Below are positions 21,901 to 29,710 of a stretch of 64,000 nt of DNA, in pieces. The first letter of the stretch is position 1; each line of letters begins with the position of its first letter. The notes beneath the pieces are model-generated. The model did no database searches, was not told the origin of the DNA, and saw only the letters and a program-made list of their open reading frames with translations. The DNA lies in the NCBI RefSeq assembly GCF_003946215.1, contig NZ_RHOW01000006.1, positions 21,351 to 85,350 on the forward strand, read 5' to 3'. A program made the position numbers and the translations under genes. Source of the stretch: Lapidilactobacillus mulanensis (GTDB lineage: Bacteria > Bacillota > Bacilli > Lactobacillales > Lactobacillaceae).

Positions 21901-22057
21901 TGAAGCCATTGATGCACTGATGAGTTTGGAAAGCCAACAACGCATGATCGGGATTATTAGTCATGTTCATGAATTGCAAACGCAGATTCCGGATCAATTG
22001 AAAGTCATTAGCAATGGTGGCGGTGAAAGCAGAATCGAATATCAAGTCACTGAATAA
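18899..22057 (+). CDS. sbcC: Exonuclease SbcC, Rad50-type ATPase subunit
   Basis: SMC-like ATPase partner of SbcD, 1052 residues. Walker A (GPTGAGKST) is near residue 35. Two long coiled-coil arms flank the zinc hook CPVCG, with Cys522 and Cys525. The ABC signature LSGGESF is near 955 and Walker B (LFVDEGFGSLD) near 985. The coiled coils are strikingly glutamine-rich, with many QQ runs; this is common in lactic acid bacteria SbcC but very marked here. It overlaps sbcD by 13 bases and ends before a strong terminator. Confidence 0.96.
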   Translation: MRPLKLTMNFFGPYRYEQVDFTKFDQSSMFLISGPTGAGKSTIFDGLVFALYGTASGSQREVADFRSEFAADSDETSVELTFTHRNRFYRVIRKPEQVLAKKRGQGTTKRAAQVELTVYQDDTDEKEERQYTKIDETNIFLTDLLQLNAAQFRQIVLLPQGEFRMFLNGDSNQKEDVLRNLFQTRRYERWVDQLQDKYKQARQQNIETQQKIQALLQQIDWPEDDEEQGTPSVTVRLQQLLQQIDQSEQTLKDSDVALRKLSEQSEQKQNHLTELQQIQKLFQQRTALESEEVMMRQQEPTINQLKQQINLAKWAEKYYIQYSELQQLELAINKIQQQIADAKLTATGLEQQLNDAQKQQYQLQSAEADQTELNQKVIRFSALQPLYRQVDQLVKQQAEVSQNQQLQAKKLAKVQAQLTAVQENAAQINQAQQELPDFYQEQHQIDLQQQRLTGWQQEITQLLQNTDTITQSAQQITQLKTSVNTRHTEYDQALSDYQQTKSDYAYQQILILRKDLIPNQACPVCGSTEHPAVLTASAESSVAVTVSEQSVELADQKRQTAAKKLEQSKNQLEVAQGQQEKLVNETEQRKVNLLQNLRLIDTFKKIESLDEIKTWLQEQQLEISSRQTRLVDQQATADQQAKQLIALKKQAEELTVLQNSEQDKTVELQQSLIIINTQLADKKKQLPTEFATLAALNDFLQTSQQQINEYQQQVDENSRIINQLQQQEVANQTDQQHYNQQLDEQKSRYNATKKQLGVIFNEQWATLTFEQQLDQFVELLKTVGQIELWQQQVSNFEQQITQTQTLLVNLQTQLQDYNESPDVTGAQTALDEIKQQLNQQIEVKAQLKTQIAQQRRIYQQVGKLLEQIDDLSELQILSEVTRGNGSQKLGLERYVLRTYLREVLLVANKRLERLTEGRYRLMLAQESGTTRKNSGLELDVFDDYVGHQRSVRTLSGGESFVTALALALALGEVVQQQTGAIEINALFVDEGFGSLDENALNEAIDALMSLESQQRMIGIISHVHELQTQIPDQLKVISNGGGESRIEYQVTE

Positions 22058-22103
22058 TTACTTGCTACGAAAAACGATGACCGGATGAAAAATATAGGTA
22101 CTC

Positions 22104-22138
22104 AAAAACTCTCTGAATTGATTTTCAGAGAGTTTTTT
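22104..22138. terminator. Bidirectional terminator between sbcC and the IclR gene
   Basis: AAAAACTCTCTGAA pairs with TTCAGAGAGTTTTT around a short loop. A-run on one side and T-run on the other serve both convergent genes (sbcC and the IclR regulator). Confidence 0.88.
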
Positions 22139-22163
22139 GTGGTCATTAATTTTTTAACTCGAG

Positions 22164-22928
22164 CTAAATGGCTAATCGCTTTTCGATCAATTGTTTCGTG
22201 CGAACAATCTCGACTTTCATTTCCGCTTTGATCTCGTCGTCTAAGCGATATCTAGGAATGCTGATACTAAAGGCGCCCAGTAATTTCCGATTATTGATAA
22301 TCGTTGAAGCAATGCAATAAACATCTTCATCACGCTCAGAATCATCGAAGGCTAAGTTGGCCTGACGTGCATCTTCAAGCTGTGAAAATAAAACTTTCTG
22401 GTCAGTGATCGTTGATGCCGTGATCGGTGTCAATTCATGCGTGTTTAAATAGCTTTGGAGCCGTTTTTGCGGGTAAGTACTCAGGATTGCCTTGCCCATT
22501 CCAGTTGCGTACAGTGGTGCTCTCATGCCCACATGGGAGGTCATGACCGTGATCGATTTTTTACCGGGAAATTTATCGAGGTAGACTAATTCGTCATTTT
22601 CGAGGCCACCTAGGTGAACCGTTTCACCGAATTTGTCGCGCAGTGATAATAAATACGGCCGGCATAGCGTCACTAGACTAAACTCTTCGAGAAATGCATC
22701 GTTAAACTTTAGAAAAGCCGGGCCGATTTTATAAGTTTTATGTTGTTCGTTTTTAACGACATAGTTGATCTGCTGTAAGGTTTCTAAAATCTTTGACGTC
22801 GTTGACATGGTGATGCCAGTCTCTTGAGAAATTTCTGAGAGATTAGTCGCTTTTTTAACGGCAATTGCGTTTAAGATCTGATTGGCTTTGATCAATACTG
22901 TACCGTAAGTTGTTTTTGCTTCTGTCAT
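22164..22928 (-). CDS. IclR-family transcriptional regulator of the uronate (kdu/kdg) operon
   Basis: A 254-residue regulator with an N-terminal winged helix-turn-helix (ATNLSEISQETGITMSTTSKIL) and a C-terminal IclR effector domain, which in this family binds small organic acids. I start it at the ATG at 22928, with AAGGAAG at normal spacing; longer in-frame extensions would run through the kduI promoter. It is divergent from kduI, and a perfect 19-bp palindrome in the gap is the obvious operator. Enterobacterial KdgR is also IclR-type and senses 2-keto-3-deoxygluconate, so this is probably a functional counterpart, probably a repressor. That assignment is inference. Confidence 0.88.
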   Translation of the reverse strand: MTEAKTTYGTVLIKANQILNAIAVKKATNLSEISQETGITMSTTSKILETLQQINYVVKNEQHKTYKIGPAFLKFNDAFLEEFSLVTLCRPYLLSLRDKFGETVHLGGLENDELVYLDKFPGKKSITVMTSHVGMRAPLYATGMGKAILSTYPQKRLQSYLNTHELTPITASTITDQKVLFSQLEDARQANLAFDDSERDEDVYCIASTIINNRKLLGAFSISIPRYRLDDEIKAEMKVEIVRTKQLIEKRLAI

Positions 22929-22985
22929 TTTGAGTGCTTCCTTTATTTTGAGTGAAATATTTATGATTAATGATACCGCATACAC

Positions 22986-23014
22986 TTGCTTTTTCCACAA
23001 ATCTATTATATCAT
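22986..23014 (+). promoter_or_regulatory. Promoter of the kduI-kduD-kdgA-kdgK operon
   Basis: TTGCTT (22986-22991) and TATCAT (23009-23014) are 17 bases apart. The predicted transcription start at about 23021 lies just before the 19-bp palindrome, so a bound repressor would block initiation. Confidence 0.55.
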
Positions 23015-23025
23015 TTATTTGCGAT

Positions 23026-23044
23026 TTGGAAATAGTATTTCCAA
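23026..23044. promoter_or_regulatory. 19-bp perfect palindromic operator (IclR type)
   Basis: TTGGAAATA and TATTTCCAA are exact reverse complements around a single central G. The site lies between the divergent IclR gene and kduI, just downstream of the predicted kduI promoter and 25 bases before the start codon. Size and symmetry fit a dimeric winged-helix regulator. Confidence 0.75.
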
Positions 23045-23069
23045 TAAAGAAATTACAGGAGGTTTTTAC

Positions 23070-23915
23070 ATGAGCTTTAAAATGGTTACGAAATATGCAC
23101 ACAGTCCCGAGGATATTCGGCATTATGACACGGAAAAATTACGCGAGGAATTTTTAGCAGAACACTTATTTTCAACTGGGGATATTAATTTAGTTTATAC
23201 GTACAATGATCGAATGATTTTCGGCGGTGTTACGCCAGGTGCTGAACCATTAGAGATCGTTTTGGACAAGCAACTTGGTGTCGATTATTTCTTACAACGT
23301 CGGGAATTGGGCGTCATTAATATTGGCGGTAACGGTACAATAACGATCGATGGTCAAACAGAACCAATGGTTGCTCATGATGGCTATTACGTTGGTGTTG
23401 GCGAAAAACATGTGGTCTTTGCTTCGGATGATCCTAAAAACCCTGCTAAGTTCTACGTTGTTTCAACGCCCGGAACAACTAAGTTTCCTAATAAAAAATT
23501 ACCATTTGCCAATGCTTTAGCCAAACCAATTGGCGATCAAAAGCATATGAACAAGCGAACAATTTACAAATATATCGATGCTTCGCAAATGGATACTTGC
23601 CAATTACAAATGGGTTATACCGTTCTAGAGCCAGGTAATTCTTGGAATACCATGCCAGCACATACGCATGCACGTCGCATGGAAACTTATCTCTATCTTG
23701 AATTTGCCGAACCCGATACACGCGTGATCCATTTCATGGGACAACCTAACGAATCTAAGCATATTTTCTTAAATCCTGAAGACGCCGTTGTGAACCCAAG
23801 CTGGTCGATTCACTGTGGTGTCGGGACAACTAGTTACGCTTTTATTTGGGCAATGTGTGGCGAGAACCAGACGTACGATGACATGGATGTTGTCGAAATG
23901 AAGGATTTGAAATAA
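23070..23915 (+). CDS. kduI: 5-keto-4-deoxyuronate isomerase KduI
   Basis: Isomerises 5-keto-4-deoxyuronate, the product of unsaturated galacturonate, to 2,5-diketo-3-deoxygluconate. The 281-residue cupin has the zinc ligands in PAHTHARRMETYLY and the histidine of WSIHCGVGT. The ATG at 23070 is chosen for the AGGAGG 8 bases before it and because SFKMVTKYAHSPEDI is the family N-terminus; codons upstream belong to the operator. It is the first gene of the kdu/kdg unit. E. coli KduI has also been reported to act on free hexuronates, which matters for the missing uxaB/uxaA genes. Confidence 0.95.
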   Translation: MSFKMVTKYAHSPEDIRHYDTEKLREEFLAEHLFSTGDINLVYTYNDRMIFGGVTPGAEPLEIVLDKQLGVDYFLQRRELGVINIGGNGTITIDGQTEPMVAHDGYYVGVGEKHVVFASDDPKNPAKFYVVSTPGTTKFPNKKLPFANALAKPIGDQKHMNKRTIYKYIDASQMDTCQLQMGYTVLEPGNSWNTMPAHTHARRMETYLYLEFAEPDTRVIHFMGQPNESKHIFLNPEDAVVNPSWSIHCGVGTTSYAFIWAMCGENQTYDDMDVVEMKDLK

Positions 23916-23952
23916 TCGGATTTTCATTGTTTTCGAAAAGGAGATCATAAAA

Positions 23953-24768
23953 ATGGCGCAATCACCAGAAGAAATCAAACAAAACGAAGCAGCTCTCGAT
24001 AAATTTAAAATGAGTGCCTTCTCACTAAACGGAAAGGTTGCTGTAATTACCGGCGGAAACACTGGCCTTGGACAAGGCTATGCAGTTGCACTGGCCGAAG
24101 CTGGCGCGGATATTTTTATTCCAACATTTGGGACTGCCGAATGGGACGAAACGCGGCACATGATCGAGAAGCGCGGTCATAAAGTTGAGTTTATGAATGT
24201 CGATTTAACAGAAAAAGGGATCGCTGAAAAGGTTGTTACCAAAGCAGTTGAGACTTTTGGTCATATCGATATTTTAATCAATAACGCAGGGATGATCAAG
24301 CGTAATCCGCTGTTGGAGTCGAAAGATGAAGATTGGGATCGCGTCATCAATATCAACTTGAATGCTGTTTATCACCTGTCTTTGGCGGCTGCTAAAGAAT
24401 TTGCGAAACAAAAATCAGGTAAGATCATTAATATTGGCTCAATGCTTTCCTTCCAAGGTGGCAAGTTTATTCCTTCGTACACGGCATCCAAACATGGTGT
24501 TGCCGGTTTAACTAAGGCATTTGCCAGCGAGTTAGGTGCTTATAACGTTCAAGTTAACGCCATTGCACCGGGCTACATCAAGACTGCTAATACGGAACCA
24601 ATTCGCGCGCAAAAAGATCGTAACGACGAAATCTTAAGTCGGATTCCTGCCGGTCATTGGGCAGAACCATCTGAACTCATGGGTGTGGCAGTCTTCTTGG
24701 CCAGCGCAGCTTCAAACTATGTCAACGGCCATATTTTAGCTGTTGATGGTGGTTATTTAGTTAGATAA
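23953..24768 (+). CDS. kduD: 2-deoxy-D-gluconate (2,5-diketo-3-deoxygluconate) dehydrogenase KduD
   Basis: Short-chain dehydrogenase that reduces 2,5-diketo-3-deoxygluconate to 2-keto-3-deoxygluconate. The 271-residue protein has the nucleotide motif TGGNTGLGQGYA near residue 33, NNAGMIKR near 112 and the catalytic YTASK near 177, with the preceding serine in GSMLS. It lies 37 bases after kduI behind AAAAGGAG. An N-terminal extension of about 25 residues precedes the Rossmann fold. A strong hairpin follows before kdgA. Confidence 0.95.
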   Translation: MAQSPEEIKQNEAALDKFKMSAFSLNGKVAVITGGNTGLGQGYAVALAEAGADIFIPTFGTAEWDETRHMIEKRGHKVEFMNVDLTEKGIAEKVVTKAVETFGHIDILINNAGMIKRNPLLESKDEDWDRVININLNAVYHLSLAAAKEFAKQKSGKIINIGSMLSFQGGKFIPSYTASKHGVAGLTKAFASELGAYNVQVNAIAPGYIKTANTEPIRAQKDRNDEILSRIPAGHWAEPSELMGVAVFLASAASNYVNGHILAVDGGYLVR

Positions 24769-24791
24769 TCAGCAATATTTAAGCACAGTGG

Positions 24792-24825
24792 AAACTTGAA
24801 TCCAATATTCTGGGTTCAAGTTTTT
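24792..24825 (+). terminator. Intercistronic terminator between kduD and kdgA
   Basis: A 13-bp stem (AAACTTGAATCCA with TGGGTTCAAGTTT, one G-T pair) is followed by TTTTT. kdgA starts 50 bases later in the same direction, so this may be a partial terminator that lowers kdgA-kdgK expression relative to kduI-kduD. Confidence 0.8.
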
Positions 24826-24875
24826 ACCGTGTCATTGATGAATTTCATTTATATTATTTTAAGGAGCGTATTCCA

Positions 24876-25520
24876 ATGTCAAAAGAAGAAATTTTAACTA
24901 AAGTCGGCGAGGCCGGTGTTGTTGCCGTTGTTCGTGCAGATACCGTAGAACGAAGTGTTGAGGTTGCCCAGGCTTGTATTGCTGGTGGTGTTAAAGGGAT
25001 CGAGTTAACTTATACCGTTCCCAATGCCGCCGAAGCGATCCGTCAATTAATTGCAGCAAACGCTGATCAACCTGATGTGTTGATTGGAGCAGGTACAGTT
25101 TTAACCGAATTTGATGCGAATGAAGCCATTAAAGTTGGCGCGAAATTCATTGTTAGTCCAGCTTTTAACGAGCAAGTTGCGTTGACTTGTAACGCACAAG
25201 GCATTAATTACTTCCCTGGCTGTTTCACACCAACAGAAGTTTATACCGCTAAAACAGCCGGTGTTGGTTTGGTCAAGATTTTCCCAGCCAGTGTTGTTGG
25301 TCCTTCGATCACTAAAGAATTGCACGGCCCATTTCCAACGACGAGAATCATGCCCACTGGTGGCGTGAACTTAGACAATTTAACCGATTGGCTTGATGCA
25401 GGCGCATATGTTGTCGGTGTTGGTGGTAGCTTAGTTGGTAATAGCGAGACAAGTCTGGAGACAATCACTGATAATGCATCTAAGTTTGTCAGCAAAGTCC
25501 AAGCTTGGCGTCAAAAATAA
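24876..25520 (+). CDS. kdgA: 2-keto-3-deoxy-6-phosphogluconate aldolase
   Basis: Splits KDPG into pyruvate and glyceraldehyde 3-phosphate, the final step of uronate breakdown. The 214-residue class I aldolase keeps the Schiff-base lysine at residue 134 in GLVKIFPAS and the catalytic glutamate at 43 in GIELTYTVP. The GAGTVL phosphate motif lies near 71. It is preceded by AAGGAGCG and follows kduD, with kdgK 21 bases downstream. Confidence 0.96.
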   Translation: MSKEEILTKVGEAGVVAVVRADTVERSVEVAQACIAGGVKGIELTYTVPNAAEAIRQLIAANADQPDVLIGAGTVLTEFDANEAIKVGAKFIVSPAFNEQVALTCNAQGINYFPGCFTPTEVYTAKTAGVGLVKIFPASVVGPSITKELHGPFPTTRIMPTGGVNLDNLTDWLDAGAYVVGVGGSLVGNSETSLETITDNASKFVSKVQAWRQK

Positions 25521-25541
25521 CGACTGAAGAGGCTATTACTC

Positions 25542-26567
25542 ATGACTAAAGTATTGACCTTTGGGGAAATGATGCTGCGCTTGAAACCCGCAGGCAATAA
25601 TCGGATTTTGCAGGCCGCAGATTTTGAAGTAAATTATGGTGGTGCTGAGGCAAATGTAGCCGTGTCTTTAAGTTTGCTTGGCGATCAAGCAGCTTATCTC
25701 ACTAAATTTCCTGACAATTTATTAGGCGATGCAGCGCTAGGCACGCTGATAAAGTACGGCGTTATAACGGATAAAGTTTTACGCGGTGGGCCTCGTTTAG
25801 GTATCTACTTTTTTGAAAAAGGCGCCAGCGTGCGAACAACTAATGTTGTTTATGATCGTGCGGGAAGTTCCTTTGCTGAAACAAAGCGGACTGAATTTGA
25901 TTGGCCGAAATTGTTAGCTGATGTTGATTATTTTTATTTTTCAGGTATTACGCCAGCAATCTCGCGTGAATTGCAAGAGGCCGTTCTTGCTGCTTGCCAA
26001 TATTGTCAGGCACATCAGATCACGGTGGTCTGCGATTTGAATTACCGTGGAAAAATGTGGTCACCTGAACGTGCGCAAGAGGTCATGGCTGAATTAATGC
26101 AATACGTGAATATTTGCATCGCTAATGATGAAGATTTCGAAGCCTCTCTTGGCATTAAAGCCTTCGACGGTGATATGAGTCGCGGAATTGACCAGAAAGC
26201 CGATTTTAAGGCCGGTATGCTCGAAGTGACGAAACGTTATCCGAACTGCCACACAGTTGCAAGTGTTCTCCGCAACATTTATTCTGTCGAGGCAAGTCAG
26301 TGGACCGGATTATTATTACATGACGGTCAATATTACGATGCTCCGGTCTATGACATGCACGTCATGGAAGGTGTCGCTTCTGGCGACGCGTTTGGCGCTG
26401 GCTTAATCCACGGATTCGTACACAATTTTGAACCGCAAGATATGATCGAGTATGCAATTGCGGCGAGTGTTTTGAAATTGACGATCAGCGGCGATTTAAA
26501 TTTGGTCAGTGATCAGGAAATTCGCGCAATCAAAGGACAAGGCGCTGGCGCGAGTATGAGCAGATAA
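25542..26567 (+). CDS. kdgK: 2-keto-3-deoxygluconate kinase
   Basis: PfkB-family kinase that phosphorylates 2-keto-3-deoxygluconate to KDPG for KdgA. The 341-residue protein has the substrate region NYGGAEANVAVSLSLLG near residues 28-44 and the catalytic motif VASGDAFGAGL near 280, with the essential Asp. The ribosome site is weak (GAAGAGG). It ends the core kduI-kduD-kdgA-kdgK set, so the KDG branch is complete in this window. A PfkB sugar kinase of other specificity is possible in principle but the context is decisive. Confidence 0.94.
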   Translation: MTKVLTFGEMMLRLKPAGNNRILQAADFEVNYGGAEANVAVSLSLLGDQAAYLTKFPDNLLGDAALGTLIKYGVITDKVLRGGPRLGIYFFEKGASVRTTNVVYDRAGSSFAETKRTEFDWPKLLADVDYFYFSGITPAISRELQEAVLAACQYCQAHQITVVCDLNYRGKMWSPERAQEVMAELMQYVNICIANDEDFEASLGIKAFDGDMSRGIDQKADFKAGMLEVTKRYPNCHTVASVLRNIYSVEASQWTGLLLHDGQYYDAPVYDMHVMEGVASGDAFGAGLIHGFVHNFEPQDMIEYAIAASVLKLTISGDLNLVSDQEIRAIKGQGAGASMSR

Positions 26568-26618
26568 CGTCAGCGTGAACCGCAAGATTTGTTTTAAAAA
26601 TGGTTCAAGGAGATCAAA

Positions 26619-27284
26619 ATGTTTTATATCATTGGTGATTCTACGGCGGCAACTAAAAGTCCAGAACAAAAGCCCCAAAGCGGTTGGGGAGAGTATCTTT
26701 ATCTTTTCTTAGGTGCAAAAAAAGAAGCGGTTGTTAATTTAGCCGTCAATGGCCGCAGTACGAAATCTTTTCTAGCTGAAAATAGATTTACTGAATTATT
26801 ACGCGTTTTACAACCCGATGATACCGTTTTTATCCAGTTTGGCCATAATGATGAAAAAGTCAGGGATCCGGCTCGTTATACGGATCCTTTTGGTGTATTC
26901 TCAGAAAACTTAATCTATTTTGTGACCCAAATTCAGTCTAAAAATGCCACACCGATTTTGTTAACGCCACAGGCACGTCGCAACTTCAAAGAGAATATCT
27001 TAGTAGATACGCATGGCGATTATTTAAAAGCGGTTTATCAAACCGCTGAGAAAACAAATGTAACTTTGTTAGACGCGAATCAATTTTCGATGAATTTATT
27101 ACGGCAAATGGGTCCGCAAAATTCCGTGGTGCTTTTTAATCACTTGGCATATGGAGAATCTCCTAACTATCCTGAAGGTGTCGGCGATAATACCCACTTC
27201 TCGATTCTGGGCGCGCATTTATTTGCTGAGGGGATTGCGAGAATGTACGTTGATTATAAAAACGCTGAAATAGCAGGTGATTGA
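26619..27284 (+). CDS. Rhamnogalacturonan acetylesterase, SGNH family (CE12-like)
   Basis: Removes acetyl groups from galacturonate residues of rhamnogalacturonan. This 221-residue SGNH hydrolase has Ser8 in IGDSTAA, the oxyanion region in NGRSTKSF near 46, the FGHND block near 76 and the catalytic Asp190/His193 in GDNTHFS. There is no signal peptide, so it should act on imported oligosaccharides, like B. subtilis YesT. It is separated from kdgK by 51 bases and overlaps the next gene's ribosome site. Confidence 0.88.
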   Translation: MFYIIGDSTAATKSPEQKPQSGWGEYLYLFLGAKKEAVVNLAVNGRSTKSFLAENRFTELLRVLQPDDTVFIQFGHNDEKVRDPARYTDPFGVFSENLIYFVTQIQSKNATPILLTPQARRNFKENILVDTHGDYLKAVYQTAEKTNVTLLDANQFSMNLLRQMGPQNSVVLFNHLAYGESPNYPEGVGDNTHFSILGAHLFAEGIARMYVDYKNAEIAGD

Positions 27285-27286
27285 AA

Positions 27287-28144
27287 ATGAATTGTGGTAT
27301 TCGTGCACATGATATTCAAATTGTTGATAATCCGGACGCGCTGGTTTCGCGCATCGAAGCCATGGGATTTGATTACGTTCAGTTTGCGCCTAAATTTTCG
27401 TTGGCGGGTTTGACGGATCAAGGGAATAACCTGAATTTCGGATTAGCAAATTATACCAGGCAATGTTTTACCGATCATGATGTGTCGATTGCGATTCTGG
27501 GTTGCTATTCGAATATTATTCATCCGGATTTGAAGATCAGACAACAAAATTTGGAACGGTTTATTGACTATATGTCGATGGCCAGCACGTTTGGCGTCCC
27601 GCTGGTTGCAACGGAAACGGGTAGTGTGGATGATTTATTTTTGCCACGTGCGGCGAGTTATACGCCGGAAGCCGTGGATGATGTCATTGAACAGGTGAAA
27701 TATCTCGTTGAACAGGCTGAGAAAATTGGTTGTTTGGTCGGGATCGAGCCAGGCGTCAATCATCCGATCCATGATTTTGCAACCATTCAACAATTGTTAG
27801 ACGCGATTCCGTCACCTAATTTAAAATTAATATTTGACGCCACCAACCTCGTTTCCAGTGAAAAGTCTGATGTGGTTGCTATTTTGAGGACAGGGATCCA
27901 GCAGTTTGGCCGGAAAATTTATGCGTTTCATCTTAAAGATTACGTTTATAACGACAATCATATTCAAACAGTGCCTGTTGGCGACGGTGTTATCGATCTG
28001 GCGGCTGCACTGCAGGTGATTCAAGAATTGGCACCTTATTCATATCAGGTTTGGGATGAAGTTTCTGCGACCAACTTTGAACGGTCGATTCGGCGCATTC
28101 AAGAATTGGAACATGAGGCAGATCAGCATCTAATCAGAAAATGA
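27287..28144 (+). CDS. TIM-barrel sugar isomerase/epimerase-like protein, copy 1
   Basis: A 285-residue xylose-isomerase-like TIM barrel (COG1082 type). Likely metal ligands are the Glu in ATETGS, the Glu in GIEPGVNH, the Asp in IFDATN and the His in FHLKDY. I use the ATG at 27287, two codons after a TTG that overlaps the previous stop. It shares the opening NxGIRAHD, the ATETGS and GIEPGxNHPIH motifs with the gene at 29709-30545, so the two are paralogues. The substrate is unknown; its place among uronate genes suggests a keto-sugar acid or uronate isomerase or epimerase. Confidence 0.82.
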   Translation: MNCGIRAHDIQIVDNPDALVSRIEAMGFDYVQFAPKFSLAGLTDQGNNLNFGLANYTRQCFTDHDVSIAILGCYSNIIHPDLKIRQQNLERFIDYMSMASTFGVPLVATETGSVDDLFLPRAASYTPEAVDDVIEQVKYLVEQAEKIGCLVGIEPGVNHPIHDFATIQQLLDAIPSPNLKLIFDATNLVSSEKSDVVAILRTGIQQFGRKIYAFHLKDYVYNDNHIQTVPVGDGVIDLAAALQVIQELAPYSYQVWDEVSATNFERSIRRIQELEHEADQHLIRK

Positions 28145-28243
28145 TTATTGAAGAAACTGCGCCAATCGTTTATACCTAGGGTGATAACAGAACGTGGTTG
28201 ATGTTTTACACGAACTTATAAAAATGAACAGGAAGGTGCCAAG

Positions 28244-29662
28244 ATGTCTTTTTTGGATCAGGATTTTTTGTTAACAACTCAGCCAGCACGAGAATTATTT
28301 CATAATTATGCGGAGAAAATGCCGATTATTGATTTCCACTGTCATTTGAATCCGGAAGAAATTTATGATGATAAAAAATTTGCGAATATTACTAGTATTT
28401 GGCTGAATGAAGGCACATATGGAGATCACTATAAGTGGCGCTTAATGCGCGCGAATGGTGTCCCCGAAGAATTGATCACGGGCGACGGTGATGATTATGA
28501 CAAGTTTGTCGCGTGGGCAGGAACAATTGAGAAGTCGGTCGGAAATCCATTGTATGAATGGACACACCTTGAATTGCGCCGCTTCTTTGGTATCGATGAT
28601 CTATTAACGGTCAAGAATGCGCCGAAAATCTGGGAAAAGGCCAATCGATTATTACAAACGGATGATTTCGGTGCGCGCGAATTGATCCGCAACTCCAATG
28701 TAAAGGCAGTTTGTACGACCGATGATCCAGCCTCTGATCTACATTTTCATCAGCTATTAAAAAAAGATGAAGCAGAGAATGGCTTTAAAGTTTTGCCAGC
28801 GATGCGGCCAGATAAGGCGATTCATCTTGAAAACGATGAGTATGGCGACTATCTCAAACAACTCGCACAAATTTCCGGTGTGGCGATCCATTCGTTTAAA
28901 GATTTGGTTGCGGCATTACGCCAGCGATTTGAATTTTTCTCCAGTATGGGTGGTGCGCTCTCTGATCACTCACTAGAGACTTTTATCTTCGTCGAAGCCA
29001 CTGATACCCAATTAGATGCAATCGTTGCCAAAGCAGCCCAAAACGAGCCTCTCAGTCAAAAAGAAATCAATCAGTACGTCACTGCGTTGATTGAAAACTT
29101 AATGAAGTTAAATACCGAATTTAATTGGACGATGCAATTCCATATTAATTCAGCACGCAACTTGAATCAGCAAATGTTTGCCAAAATTGGTGCGGATACA
29201 GGCTACGATGCGATGGGTTCACAACCAGATATTGTCGTTCAAATGCAGAAGCTATACATTAAGATGGCAAATGAAAATGCAATTCCGAAATCAATTTTCT
29301 ATTCATTGAACCCGAATGATTGGCTCTCGTTAACAACGATGATGCAATCATTCCAAGGCAACGGCGTTCAACGCCTGCAATTAGGTGCCGCTTGGTGGTT
29401 CAACGATACTGCAGAAGGCATGACGCAACAATTAACAACCTTTGCTGAACAAAGTTTGTTGCCAAACTTTGTGGGAATGTTGACTGATTCGCGCAGCTTC
29501 TTGTCATATCCACGTCATGAATATTTCCGCCGCGTTTTGTGCGAATATTATGGTCAGTTGATCGTAAAAGGGCGCGTGCCTGACGACTTAGCGGTCATTG
29601 GCAAAATCGTTCAAGATATTAGCTATAATAATGCTTATAACTACTTTGGATTCTTTAAGTGA
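28244..29662 (+). CDS. uxaC: Uronate (glucuronate/galacturonate) isomerase
   Basis: Converts galacturonate to tagaturonate or glucuronate to fructuronate. The 472-residue amidohydrolase-fold protein has the signature [12 protein letters not shown] at about residues 30-41 and the C-terminal [18 protein letters not shown]. The start is behind AGGAAGG. The uxaB, uxaA and uxuAB genes that normally continue this route are not in the window. It ends in a terminator shared with the oppositely oriented paralogue gene. Confidence 0.96.
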   Translation: MSFLDQDFLLTTQPARELFHNYAEKMPIIDFHCHLNPEEIYDDKKFANITSIWLNEGTYGDHYKWRLMRANGVPEELITGDGDDYDKFVAWAGTIEKSVGNPLYEWTHLELRRFFGIDDLLTVKNAPKIWEKANRLLQTDDFGARELIRNSNVKAVCTTDDPASDLHFHQLLKKDEAENGFKVLPAMRPDKAIHLENDEYGDYLKQLAQISGVAIHSFKDLVAALRQRFEFFSSMGGALSDHSLETFIFVEATDTQLDAIVAKAAQNEPLSQKEINQYVTALIENLMKLNTEFNWTMQFHINSARNLNQQMFAKIGADTGYDAMGSQPDIVVQMQKLYIKMANENAIPKSIFYSLNPNDWLSLTTMMQSFQGNGVQRLQLGAAWWFNDTAEGMTQQLTTFAEQSLLPNFVGMLTDSRSFLSYPRHEYFRRVLCEYYGQLIVKGRVPDDLAVIGKIVQDISYNNAYNYFGFFK

Positions 29663-29672
29663 AAATTCAAAT

Positions 29673-29710
29673 AAAAATCCCCGTGATCGAGTTGATCACG
29701 GGGATTTTTT
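29673..29710. terminator. Bidirectional terminator after uxaC
   Basis: AAAAATCCCCGTGATC pairs with GATCACGGGGATTTTT around a GAGTT loop. It begins 10 bases after uxaC and ends at the stop codon of the convergent gene, so it can serve both. Confidence 0.93.
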
